64,000 nt of DNA, from NCBI RefSeq assembly GCF_030463565.1, contig NC_134676.1:29513228-29577227 (forward strand). The letters run 5' to 3'. The stretch's first letter is position 1; every line of letters starts with the position of its first letter. The position numbers and the translations under genes are program-made. Source of the DNA: Pelecanus crispus (Eukaryota > Chordata > Aves > Pelecaniformes > Pelecanidae). Below the pieces are notes generated by a model that was given only the letters and a program-made list of their open reading frames with translations, had not been told where the DNA came from and searched no databases. This document shows, one piece after another, positions 1 to 12,600 of this stretch.

Positions 1-1683
1 ATCCATGAGCACAGCTGGTTAAACTAAAGTAAACTGGAGTTTGCCACCTTCATATCTCCACACTCTTCCCTCTCCATGGTGTTTTTAATTGTTGATTTGA
101 AGAGCTAAGGGGAAATGACTGACAGGATGTATTTTCAGTTTTCTGCTTTCAAGCAACATTAGGACTACAAGCACCAACAAGTTTTGAGGTGCCAAATATA
201 CCCAGTCTGACCTCTTGCGTATGCAGTATCTAATTAGTGCCTGATGGTGCTCTCATCTGATGGAGCATACAACTCTGATATTCCAGGAGGACAATTTCCA
301 AGATTTAGACGCTGCGTGAAAAGATCCCTGAGCAGGCGCTTGGATGCCAGAGAGAAACTCTGCCCATATGGGTTGACAATATGATTGTATCAGCTCACAG
401 TGTAAGAAGGGTAATGCTATGCTGTTATTCACAACCATTGCAGGTAGGGCAGGAGTCAATGTCTGGAGAAGTGCTGGAAAGCAGCTGCAGTAGGAATGTC
501 CAGAAAATGGGATTAATCCTGCCAGTCTCCAGACACACGTGCGCCAGGGATCCTTCTCACCACAAACCAGCAGAGGCAGGGATTCTGACCTGTGCCAGAC
601 AGAACCGTGCTCCGTCAAGAAGCTGCCAACTACTATCCCTGTGGGCTACAAAAGGAAAACAGCTAGAGTAAAAGCTGGTCCACAAATGTTCCCCACTCAC
701 TTTGGCAGGGAAGAGAGTCCTGATGCCACAGTTGGATGAGAGGACCCCAAAAGGGTGTCTGGACACAGAGAGGAGCTTGCAACGCAAAGTCTGGCAACCC
801 ATTGGTTGGATTCCATGCAGGCAACTAGAACAGCACCTAGATTCAACAACGGGCTCTGAAGGGTCCCTTGCATGTGGGTGGAATGCTTTTTACACGACAC
901 GCTGGTGGCACACAAGAGCTGGGACAAAGCAGCTCCTGTTTTCTGGAGTACCTGTAGGGAGACTGGCAGAAGGTAGCTGGACACAGTTAAAGCCAGAGCT
1001 GACTTTCTTCAAACAGGTAACACAAGACAGAACAAGTTCTGGGAAGGTCTGTCCCGTGGGGATGACGTACCTCAAAGCGGCAAAAGGCACCGACAAAGAG
1101 ACTTACAGATCTTTGAGAGGATATGACTGTGACCATCAGGAAGATGTAGGACTCCAAAAGCTGCCCAAAGCCTTCTTGTCCCAGTTTCTTGAGGTTGGCC
1201 TGGGGCATTAAGCCACAGCCAACTCGTGGACAAGCAGTTAAGCTCTACTCCATCTGGGAAAAGCAGCATCCCATGGCATACCCCTCCTCACGCATCATCG
1301 CGTCAGACACGCGCTCTTCTAAGTCACTAAGTCTTGTAAGTCACGCTAAGGTCTTCAACGGGGTGGACCATACCCTGAAAGCACAGCTGCCACGCATCGT
1401 GCAGGAGGGAGGCAGGGCAGCCCGGCCAGCACCTCCCTGTGAGGGAGCAGCACCTGGCCGGCATCGGGCAAGCCCATCACTGCAGCAAGAGCCTTCTCAC
1501 TAGTGCCTTCCCAGCCATACACCACCAGCAGCAACTGGAGCATTATACGTCAGCAGAATAATTTGTAGAGGCCCCTGCCGAGATATCCCGTCCTCTCACA
1601 GGGATGGCGTAAAGGCCATGGCGGGGGAAGCAGCATGGGGAGCAGTGAGCGCTCCAGGGAGAACATAAAGAGGCTTTTCTTAC
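1..1683. other. Left flank, nothing recognised
   Basis: Moderate GC. Overlapping open frames occur on both strands (for example 702-1211 plus, 169 codons), with no recognisable domain and no agreement between strands. A plus-strand donor (CTGG/GTAAGT) lies at 1705. No repeat was identified. Confidence 0.4.
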
Positions 1684-1982
1684 CGCAGGACATTTATGCC
1701 CTGGGTAAGTGACACAGAGGGTCGCAGCCCTAGCCGCCACCCTTGAGGGGAGTGAGAAACACGGCAATGACGGCGGCCGAGCCGGCGAGGGCCGCCGGGA
1801 GACGCGGCAGCAGCCCGCCCGCCCGCCGCGGCCCACTGCGGCGGCACCGGAGGACGAGCCGGCCCCCCGCAGCGCCCGCCTCCCCACAGAAAGCCTGCCC
1901 GCCGGAGCTGCCCCTCCTCCCCACCTCCCCTCACACCAGCGCTCCCTGCCTCCCCAACACACACCCGGGGACCGCCCGCCAT
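1684..1982 (-). other. Candidate first coding exon of an unknown minus-strand gene
   Basis: An ATG at 1982-1980 lies inside a YY1-type AAAATGGCGG element, an arrangement common at housekeeping-gene starts. The frame stays open for 99 codons (MAGGPRVCVGEAG...) to a strong donor, CTGCG/GTAAGA, leaving phase 2. The product is Gly/Arg/Ala-rich and matches nothing I recognise. It could instead be 5' UTR. The next exon would be left of the donor; none was identified. Confidence 0.25.
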
Positions 1983-2700
1983 TTTCGCGCCCGCCCGCCC
2001 GCCCGATTCCTTGAACCCGCGGCGGGAGCTCTGCAGGCCCCGGCGGGCAAGGGAAGCGCCTCGCCATGGCGGCACGCAGCGGGGCGGCCGTGCGCCCCAG
2101 GGGCTGGGCAGAGCGGGGCAGAGCAGGTGCGGGGAAGGGTCGGCGGCGCAGGGCTCCTAGCGCCCGCCCCTTACCTGGCCGCGGCGCGAAGGACTGCCGT
2201 GGCGCAGCCGGCGCCGCTATTTAAACACCTGCGCCAGGCAGCGCGCACCTGGGCGGCGGCGGCGAGGGGCAGGGCCGAGCCGAGCCGCCCCGGGGGCCCA
2301 CGGGCGCGGCGCTGGCTGCTGCGGCACCGCCTCCCCCGGTGCCGAGGGCCCCGCCCGGCGGCCGCGGCGGCTTCGGCCGGCTGGCGTCGCCCCCCAGCCG
2401 CCCCGCCCCGCCGCAGCCAGGGCGCTTCCCGCCCTCCTGCGGCCCTGAAGGACGGGGCGGCTGCTGCGGGGGCGGCTCCGTCGCCTCCTGCCCGCAGGCT
2501 CGGCCCGCTGCGGGGGGCTGTGCCGCCGCCGGCCGCATCGGCGCTGGGGCCCTGCCGCTGGCCTGGCGGGTGAGGAGGAGGAGGAGGAGGAGGTGCGAGG
2601 CGACGCCATTTTAGTTCCCCCTCTCGAGGCGCTGAGGTAACGCGCCGCCCCCGGGCGCCGAAGGCTGGGCTGAGGAGAGCCTCCCGGGTGGCCGTAAGCT
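1740..2700. promoter_or_regulatory. CpG island promoter, gene not identified
   Basis: About 1 kb of very GC-rich, CpG-dense sequence in an otherwise AT-rich window. It contains two YY1-type elements in minus orientation (AAAATGGCGG near 1977-1986 and AAAATGGCGTC near 2603-2613) and a TATTTAAA box at 2219-2226, near the middle of the island. It also holds a (GAG)n run at 2572-2593. Splice donors occur on both strands: minus CAG/GTAAGG after 2175 and CTGCG/GTAAGA after 1684; plus GAG/GTAACG after 2636. It could be a bidirectional promoter. Long frames in the island are expected from GC content and are not called as genes. Confidence 0.75.
2572..2593 (+). repeat. (GAG)n trinucleotide run
   Basis: About seven GAG units at the edge of the CpG island, just before the minus-strand ATGGCGTCGCC and the plus-strand donor at 2637. 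Confidence 0.8.
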
Positions 2701-5700
2701 GGCTCCGCGGCGGTGCGGGCGTGCCTGCCGCCCGGATGGGGGATTTCGCAGCTGATGGGCTGCAGCTCGCCGGGCAGGGCGGTCGCAGGCGTCTCTGGAG
2801 GCGTGCGTATGTGGCCAAGGTCTGGTGTGCCCCTGCGATAGCGGTGGCTTCGAGTTGAGGCGGGTGAACATCCCTCTCAGGGAAGCTGTGCCCTGTCCCC
2901 CGTCTCAGGAGCCCTTCTTGTTCTAGTCACTTTAGCCTGACCAATGTCAGCCTTACTTCTGCACACTTGGGAGCTTGCTAGGCATTAAAGACAGGCCAAG
3001 CCCAGATGTGACTGATTTCTTTCAGTGGTGAGCCACTTCAGCCACTGGAAATGGGAGAAAATGCTTTCTCTGTTGCTTGCTAGGTGCGGGCAGCGTGGAG
3101 GAGGAAGCTGGCTTTGGTAGTGGAGATGAGAGCCATGAAGTAGAAGAAGCAGCGGTGCGAGGGGACAAGGAGACATGGGAGGCAGGTCAGGATGTGCCGC
3201 TCGTAAGTGGGTGTAGCAGTGGTGGGATCTGAATGACAACAGGACTCAAGCTGCCCCACCGGTTAGGTGCAGCCTGGTAGCTGGTGAGGTGTGAGGGAAA
3301 CAATTTGGGTTTATGTGAGTCAAAATGAGAGGAGTCAGAACAGGGGTGAAAGGTGGAGTGAGGCCCAGTAAATAGATGGCAGGAGGAAAAGGGAGTGGAT
3401 TAAAGTCTTGCTTGACAGGCAGATAGTTTGGTTAGATGACGAGATTGGGGGGAAACGGGATAGGTTTTTGGAGGGGATCTGGATTTGGGTAGAGAACTAA
3501 GGAAAACTTGCAATTGAATGAAGAACAAAAGACTCTATGAAAGTACATGTAGGGGAGTAGGAAGGAGCTTGTGATGGGGTAGAAGGCTTTAAGCTTTCCA
3601 GAGTTGTAGATTCCTGGATGTTAGTGACCCTTTGCTGTCTCTACTGGTTTATGTCCCAACTCAGCTACCACTGACTGGAAGGTGGGCTTCAGTTCTGAAA
3701 CACTCTGATACTGCTGTGAAGAGTCTCATGGTAAGGAGAGACTGGGAAGTAGATTCCCATATTCTGTGAAGAGTGAAGTATTTCAGTGAAGAAAAGAAGC
3801 AGGGAATTAAAAACAAGCCTGAAGAGAACAAAAGAACATGAGCACAATTTGTTAGGAACACAAGTTGAAGCTGCAGTCTTGCACAGAGTGAAAGAGCATC
3901 AAAATGTATAATCAGACTATTCTATAATGTGTGACAACGGTGACATGAAGAGATTTAATTACATTTATATGGCAGTTTTTTAATATCAGATACTGGTTCT
4001 GTTGTTCTTCCAACATAGATGTTTAATAATTAAAAGAACCCCATTTCTATGGTGCTCATTTCTGTATGAAGTATTTTGTTGGGCTAAACTTCCTTCAGTT
4101 GTCTGAGACTGTTAAATGACTGGACTGCTGCTGTGATATATGTTCTCTCTCTTCTCCTGTTAATTAAATACTTTTTTCCTTTTCTGTGAATATTTCTTGT
4201 ACCAAACCTAACATGTCTTAAGAATTTCACTTTTTAAAAAATAAATTTAAAAAAATCAGTCTTGACAAAAGTTAATAAGCTTGTTGGCTAGCATCTGCAT
4301 GCAAATGATTTCTCCCTCCAAAGCTTGTCATCGGCTTTTCCCCTCCATCCACCACTTGGGTTTCTTGTAGTGTTGGGCTTCAGGATTTGACACCAGTGGT
4401 GAAAGAAGGGATTTCAGGAATATCATTCTTCAGTTCATGAGATTCTGACTCAGCCTGGTGTGAGTTTTCAGTGGATTAAGTGGATGTTGATTCCTGTCAT
4501 ATGACTACAGTCATAAAACTGTAATCTTGAGCCATACCTTGTGATGTAAGATAAGAATTTTTTTTAACTAATTTTTTTTTTAACTTTTAACATAGTAACT
4601 GTTTAGCTATGAATAATGAATATTTTAATCCCATACCCTAAGTGGTAATATTTGGCCAAAATGGTGCTAAAGTGTTTTTCACCGTAGAGGAAAGTACTGA
4701 GAGAGTTATTTGTGTTAAGTCTCAGCATAGCTGTATGACAGTGTATTTTGGATGTTGATGCTAATAGAGAAATTGAAGTATTTTGGACTGGCATAGACAG
4801 CAGTCCTAGAGCAACGGAAAGCTACAGTGCATTTGCACCTGGAGTATGACAGGGAACCCAGAACTACCAGGAAGTCATTGCTTTTGAAATTATTTCTGGG
4901 GTCACAGTCAGTAACACTTGTGAAGACACTAAGATTACCATTTGGGATGATGAACAGAGAAATATAATTGTTGATAATTAATTGGTTGGGAATTAGTCAA
5001 AGCTGTTTTGATGGAAGCTACGATTGATAGCAATAATCTGATGAAATATAAATGAAAATTACTAACTTTGCATTCCTCTTTTTTTTTTTTTAACTGGCAA
5101 ACATGCTTATAAATGGCAAATCTATTCATGTGGTTTGGATTGTTTGCCTGATGATGACAGTCTCTAGAAATGACAAGTACAGTAAGAAAGACTAAATGTT
5201 GGTCACTTCTAGAATAAAATTCCACTGTGCACAAGAGATGTTAATCTGTTATGAGCGCTATGAGGCTGGTCAATAAAATCACATATGTTAGAATAATTTT
5301 TCTCTTTTGTGATCAGACATGGGAAATACTGGATGTCCTGACACTGTGCTTCAGTTCAAAACATTAAATATGATCAGCAGAACCTGTTCACACGTTTGAA
5401 AACACACTGAGAGAATCCAGGCTGTCCTAAACTGTCCTGATGAGAATGTAACCACTAGAGAAATATCTAGTGTTTATAATTCACAGCACACTTGGAAGCT
5501 TTTCTGTTCTGTTTTTCTGAAATAGTGTAAGATCCTTGAGTCAAGGCTGGTGCTACTTGCTTTGTTTCAGTGAGAGCTGACCTTTTATTGGTATACTTTG
5601 AAGCAAGAGCTGATGAAGAACACATGGAGGTAACATGTAGTTACATGTAGTAAATTTTACTTTATAAATTGCAACTTGCTTGTTGTGATGGTATGCACCA

Positions 5701-6361
5701 AATGAGATGATGGCGCAGAAGTCGAGTGACCCAGTTCTCCAACGATTAAGTGCTGTACAGCCAGTTCACAGCAAGTACTTGCTGTGCATAGAAACTGCAA
5801 AGCCCAGTAGAATAGCTAAGAACTGTGTGTTTTGGTTTATTTAAGTTCTGGTAGAGTCAAAAGAGCTATACTTAGAAATATGAGGATATAAAAATGTTTG
5901 TTTTATTAGAATTGTTAATTCATAGGCTCAGAAATTACAAAAGCATTGCTGCCAACATTTAGTAAGCTTTTGAACCAAACTTAATTAACCCTGAAATAGT
6001 TCTTCTTTGCAGTTTGGCAGATAGCTACAAAAGAACCACAGAAAAGAGTATCATGCTGGCTATACGGGAAGGGAGGGTGAGCTAGGCATTGACAGCCTCC
6101 CACCAAAACAGCAGCTGACTGTGTCTGTGCCATTGTGCTCATGCAGCGTACCCTAGTGACCCGTGAAGATCCCTCCTCCAGGAGGAACTGAGAAAGACCC
6201 AATAACAAAACCAAGATGACTGCTCTCTTCAGGGCCTGGGCATGCCAGGAGTGTTCATGACTTGGCTGGTGGTCACTGCCTCCTCTTCATAAATCTTCTT
6301 TCCCACCCCATCTGTCTAAAAAGTGTGTGAGTGCAACACTCTCATTCAGTAGTTCTGTTAG
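2701..6361. other. Noncoding flank of the CpG island, nothing recognised
   Basis: GC content falls away to the right of the island. No open frame of note, repeat family or RNA gene was recognised. It may be an intron of a plus-strand transcript that uses the donor at 2637. Confidence 0.4.
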
Positions 6362-6692
6362 TGAATCATAGAATGGTTTTGGTTGGAAGGGACCTTTAAA
6401 GGTCATCCAATCCAACCCCCCTGCAGTGAGCACGGACATCTTGAACTAGGTCAGGTCGCTCAGAGCCCCGTCCAACCTGACCTTGAATGGTTCCAGGGAT
6501 GGGGCATCTGAAGCCTCTCTGGGCAACCTGTTCCAGTGTTTCACCACCCTCATCATAAAAAATTTCATCCTTATATCTAGTCTGAATCTACCCTCTTTTA
6601 GTTTAAAACAGTTACCCCTTGTCTTATCACAACAGGCCCTACTAAAGAGTCTGTCCTGATCTTTCTTATAAGCCCCCTTTAAGTATTGAAAG
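6362..6692 (-). mobile_element. CR1 LINE, 3'-end fragment
   Basis: The plus strand reads GAATCATAGAATGG followed by GTTGGAAGGGACC, AGGTCATCCAATCC, and CTCTGGGCAACCTGTTCC, the reverse complement of a CR1 3' end. It covers about 330 nt, 5'-truncated, with no coding sequence. Confidence 0.9.
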
Positions 6693-9600
6693 GAAATTAA
6701 GATGTTTAGAGAGAAGTGATTAAAAATTAATAAAATTCAAAGAGTTTATCCATTAACCCCAATAAAAATCAAATAGCTTTGTTTTGGCCAGGAGAGGTAG
6801 ACTCGTATCTCACATCTGCATCTTAATTTGTTGGGTTTGCTTATCATGCTTGCATTTGATTTTTAAGAGAAAGGCATGACAGATATTTCCACTGGTGGCG
6901 CTGGTAACGCTTAACCAGTTGCACTGCACTGTGATGGCACTGGGATCAGGAAGTGGCGGTAAGCCCTGTGAGCGCTCCTGCGTGCTGCACCCATCAGTAT
7001 ACGGGTCTGTGGCAAGACACCGCTTCCCTGGTTGAAGGCTGTGCTGCCTCTCAGCAGGAATTGAAGCCTGGAGAAGGGCAGCTTGGTCGTGCTGAGGAAG
7101 GAGGCAAAGAGGGATGCGAAGTGGGATGCAAAGCTCTTCCATTTCTTCTCATCCAGTGCACACAGAGACCCAGTCTGGACTTGAGGAAACCTTTCCCTGT
7201 GTAAGCTGCACATTTCTAAAGCAGTCTTAAAAGATCTGTAATTTTCTGTTTAAGAGTTCATCATCAGTGCCCTTATTTGAAATGAACACAAGGCTAGTAG
7301 GTTGGGTATACACTTAACTAGGAGAAAATGCACATTGATAGTGTGTCACTGTCTGAGTTCAATTAACTTTTAAATGTAAATGAGTAAGCTGCCCTAGTCC
7401 AGGAGAAAGGACTCCAAGGGTTAAGTGTTCATTTCTAGGCTGCAAAGTCAGTCAGACTGCTTACTTTCTGTGACCTTGGAGTCTTGTATTTTGGCTTGCA
7501 AGAGGTGTGCATCCAGGTGTTTTTGTCCTCCCATCCTATTTTATTTTCCAGAGCTGTAGGTGCTGGTTTTGTGCTTGCCCAAAGTACAGCAGAGTTTGAG
7601 TAGAGGAGAAACCTTGAAGTTCTTAGACGGAGGGCAGGTCCTAGCTGGGAGGTTATTTGCAGATTTGCAGGTGAGGATCTGTTTGGAAGTACACAATGAG
7701 ATCTCCTGTTTTGAGGTTCATACTACTGCAAGTGCTTGAGTTGAGCGGTCAAAATGTGCTCTTTTACATTGATCTTAGTGAAAGGATCAATATTTATGTG
7801 AGAGAGATGGTGGCACTATATCATCAGTGTGTGATATTGGAGCTAAGGATGCTATACTTAGTCCTTTTGGATTGACACGTGTTGAATGGGAAATAATATG
7901 TCTTTTAAGGTTATAGAGCAAAACCTTACCAGGTTGTGTGCCAAATGTTATTGGATTTATTGATAAATATTTTGAGCACTCCTTTAATTAATCTTCCTTG
8001 GTTAGTATTAACCAAAATTACCTTCTCAGTACAGTTTTGGAAAATACTTTTGCATTCAAATGCTCAAGTGGTGGTGCATAGGTGGTAATACTGTATTTTG
8101 TGTCTTCTTCTGTTAGTAGAGCATTGAAATTATAATTAACCTTTTGACTAGATAAATTTATCTCTGTAACATATACCTGTACAGCTTTTTGGCTGGAAAA
8201 CCATTTGCAAAGGTAAAATTTTGTGTTGTAGTATGAAAAATACTGTTTATAATGTATTGGAGGTTTTCTTGTACCTGACGTGTTTCTTAGCTAAGATTAA
8301 AACATCTATTGAACACAAAAAATTAGAGCATTTAATTTGATGTTGTGATACTGCAACTTGAGGAAGGACAAACTTCCCAGAGTGTGAGAATTTTTTCCTG
8401 GGGGAGGGGAATAACAACTCTTAATGAATTGTGATTAGTTCAGCAGTCTTTTTTTTTTTTTTTTTTTTCCTTTCCTTTCCTTAATACTTGCAATGAAATC
8501 TCATTTCTTTTTAGACAGAATTTACCAGGCTATTAGATTATCAGCTTGTACTACTTTTACCATAGTTGCCTGTACATTTTCCATCTAGATTCTCACTATT
8601 TCAGTGTCTCATCAGTTCTTTCACTTTCTAAGCAACTTTTATGTTCTGAGCATCCTAGGTGATATTTAGCTTTGTTTTGATAGTTTCACTCATACAGAGG
8701 AAACACCTGTTTGAATTTGGTTTCACTTCTCTCAAAGACTGGGACTTGGATATATTTGAAAAGATAAACCTGGATAACAGTGAACTGTGGTTGGGTGTGG
8801 TAATCAGGTGGTTGTTGCTGTTGAAGTTGCATCCCCCTGCCCTCTCCCCATAGCTGAAGTGGGTGCCATTTTGGTGCCTAGCAATCATAACAGTCAGGTT
8901 AAAATAAAAGATTTAGATGCTGCCAGACATGTAGCATGTGAGTGGGACTTGAAATGCTGTCTTTTGACTTAGGAACAATTTTTTCTCCAGTTCTTTACTG
9001 GACTACAACTTTTAAAATCTAATCCTGAGTATTCAGAGAGACACTTTCAAGAAGAACATAAAGAATATGTTGGAGGCATATCAGTGCAGGTTATGATTGC
9101 AGAGGTCTTCTTGCTTCCAGCTGTTCATATTTATGAAGTTCTGAGAGCATGGGCTTTTGCGTGGAATTCACTGCTTCATGAACCAACCAGTTAAGTAAGT
9201 GATGTATGTAGGTAGGTTGCTCTCAAACAACAGAAATTTCTTTTTAACGAGCCTACTTAGAGATGAGGACTTTCGTAGTGAAATGCAGATTTCACTGTTT
9301 CATTGAGAAAGATTATCTGATTTTTGTGGATAAATAAAATGAGCTATATAAAGTTCAGTTTGCCTGCTGGTATCACCAGGCCACACATCAAATGAAGGCT
9401 TCATCACACTGGGCATGCTTTCATGTAGAGCATATCCCTGAGAAGGTTTAATACCTTTAATTAGATATATATAGAGCTGAAGGAAAAGTAAGCATTCTGT
9501 AAGTAAAGTAGTGTTTACTGTCCCTTAGTAATGGAATTTTGATGTACTATGTCCTTCTCGTCAACATTTTTTCTTGATTAATTTTATCTAAAGGAGACAC

Positions 9601-12600
9601 GTGTGTAAAGCATAAGGTGTTTCTGTTGTGTAGGTGATTGATCCAAACTTAGGATGATGCTTTCTAATAATGTTTATGTCAGCTTACAAGTTCTCTTTTT
9701 GGGATAATATTTAAAGGATATGCCTCTTCAGTTTCAGAGTAAGGATGAACTGCACTCTGATGGATCCACGAGTTTAAAAAAAAAAAAAAAAGAAAAAACC
9801 TACGGGTATTATTTTTCTGGTCCTTCAACAAAGAAATTATAGACCTGGAAGAATTGTTTATTGGAATTGCATGTAGGGTGGTTCCTGACAATTGTTGTTC
9901 AAACTTACAGCTTATAAAGCACTGCAATTTTCCAGTACAGCCTGTAAAGTGCAGGCCATGGAACATTTCAGTATCACCTCCTCCTTAAATCAGAGCATGT
10001 CTTAAAAAGTTACACAGTCTTTGTTTTAAAATCAAGTAGCTAAAGAATCTAGCATAAGCCCTGTTAGTCATACCCAAATTCAGTTCACCTTTCCCTTACA
10101 GTGCTGTTGCCATACATGGAGTGCTGTTTTTCTACCTGTGGTGATATCAGCTGTGATGAAATCACTCCTTAGACTTTGACAGTATAAGAGAGACTCAAAC
10201 CATTGGTGTCCTGTTCCACTTATTTTGCAAGTCCCGTGGCTTTTTCTTTTTTTTAAAAAAAAACTTACTGGCTTTAAAGTAAGTAAGTTAAATGGAATAA
10301 TATCAAGATTATTTTGAATGTCTCTACCTCTGCATTTTACATTTTAGTGTATCTTGTATAAAAATAAAAAAACAAGAAACAAGGAGTGTTAGCTTACTTA
10401 TGGCCAGTACTTTCACATATGATTATAAATGCAGTAGTAGGGGTTTTTTTTGTAGAGGGACCTTGCCTAAGCTGATTTTTTGGTAATGTTTTGCTTGCTT
10501 TATCTAATTATTTTGCCATTATAGATGATGAGAATTCATTTCTGTGCAATCTCAAAGTTCTCCTGTATTGTGGAATTAATTATCACAGAAGAAAGGCAGG
10601 TTTCTGATTTTTCTGAGTGTCGTAAGTGCATGCCTGTGCATGGATGTATCCAGGCACTGGGGCTGAAAGCCTTTCTCTAATTAATGGTACCTGTGGGATG
10701 CTACTGCCACACACCTAAGCTACTTGTCTCCCAGTGTCAAAGGTGATTTAAATGGCTGTGTGGCACCACAGGTTGTTGGATTCTCTCAAACTCAGATTTC
10801 TCTTACTTATTGAGGACACTTGTAGCCAGAGGTAATTTCTGAAAGCCTTGAGATAGAGAGAAAGGGAGAGGGTTGGGTTATGTGCCACAAAGAATAATTT
10901 CTGAATATTGATCATATCTTTTTTCTGACATATGGTCTATAGGCCTTTTTATACTATGAATGACTCCAAGCAAGGAGTCACTGATAAGCCTTGGATTAAC
11001 TGGATAAAGATTCCAGAAACATGAGAAGAAAGTGACTAGGAGACTGCTCGACCAAAGTTTCTGTCTTCTCTGCACAGTACCTGACTATACTATAGTGTAT
11101 AGAATTTAGATCAACTTTCTGGGTGGAGCTCTTATTTAAGGGATAAGAATGTTTGACTTTGGTCCCATAATATGTGCTTGAATCATACCGGACAGTTTAA
11201 TCATCTTTAAGGGCCTGGTAGGATCTGACACCAACACTGAGAAAAGATGAATGGAGATTGCAGGAAGATCCTTGGAGAAAGCAACAACAGAAATGTATTC
11301 TGTCCAAATAAAGAAAATCTAAGCATGTTAGTACGTAGGGTAGAGAGTGTTGCTTCTGTTGTGGATGAACAAGATTTAGGACAGGATGTAAGGAGAAGTA
11401 GTTTGGACTAGGTGAAGCTCAGAAATTACCTTTTGGTAGGAACTTTAGGTCAGTCTGAAGTGAACCTTGCCTCCAAAACTCTTTTGTATAGGCACATCTG
11501 TCCCACTGGTCTTTTCCAGTCATTCTAGCAGAAGTAAAAGATGCCAGATATCAAGTTTTATTGAGGTGGAAAAGAGTAAATTAAAACAAAGGCTTACCTC
11601 ACTATGCCACTGAGGTCAAGAGAGTGAAAGCAAGCTTTCTTCAGGGAAATTTTTTCTTCAGTAGAAGAAAAACTCAAAGGAAGATGCTGAGAATGGAGCT
11701 TCAGTCAAGTGGGTGTAAATAAAAGGAGGAAAAGAATAAGGGAAAAGTGATAGTTAAGTAGATGTTCACTGAACTAATGGAAGGTCCAGAAAGCCAGTAT
11801 ACCCTGCAGAACATTGTACTGGTAAATGGGGGAATGATTGGTTCTACAGAAACCACTCCTTTTTGGATCTTTTTGTTGTTAAAACCCACATTTTAATCTC
11901 TGAAGAGTTCATTATTTTGGTAAGACTTCTTTGTCTTACCAAACAGGTCTTTGCTCCTGCTTTGAGCAGGGGAAATGGCTCTAGAGTTCCCTTCTAGCCT
12001 CAGCTCTTTTGTGATCCCATGAAGATCTGCAGATTTGTTATCAGGAGTTCTAGCCCTGGACATCTTCTAAGAATAGGTCAGAAAAAGTCCTTGGTTATCC
12101 CAAGGTGATATGTTATTTTGTCCTTATTTATTTGATCCTAAAGTCTCTTCCTGCCATTTTATGTGATGATTAAGTGGTAAAAACTGTTTATACATGAGAT
12201 CTAGCTTATTTTTTTTTCTCTTCCAGTCTTTTGTCATCTGCAAAACTTCAGGTTTTTTTAACATCAGGTAACTGGAAAAATATTAAGTGTTACGAAGTCT
12301 GTAGGAATCCACCAGAAATGTGCTTAAAGTTGATTTCCTGTTTAGTTATGTCTTAAGAATCATCTTTTTAATCTGTCATGTTCTTGCATTGCTCTAGTTA
12401 TAAACCAAAATGTTGTGGCCTGCTAAATCAGGTATCTTACATAAATCTTTTTTTCCTTTGACCCTGTTACTCTTATGATCCAGATTTTCAACCTAATCCT
12501 AAATTAGTTTAAGACCTCTATTCAGTACGTCCATGACTGATACTAATTATCTTAACTGTATCTTCTTACCAGGTTCTATATTACAATTACTTAGATTGTC

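Noticed and set aside
702..1211. 169-codon plus-strand frame
   Set aside because: Competing frames on both strands over the same bases, no splice context and no family resemblance.
2171..2818. 215-codon Ala/Pro/Arg-rich frame in the CpG island
   Set aside because: Low-complexity composition in GC-rich DNA where stops are rare, and several frames on both strands are open at once.
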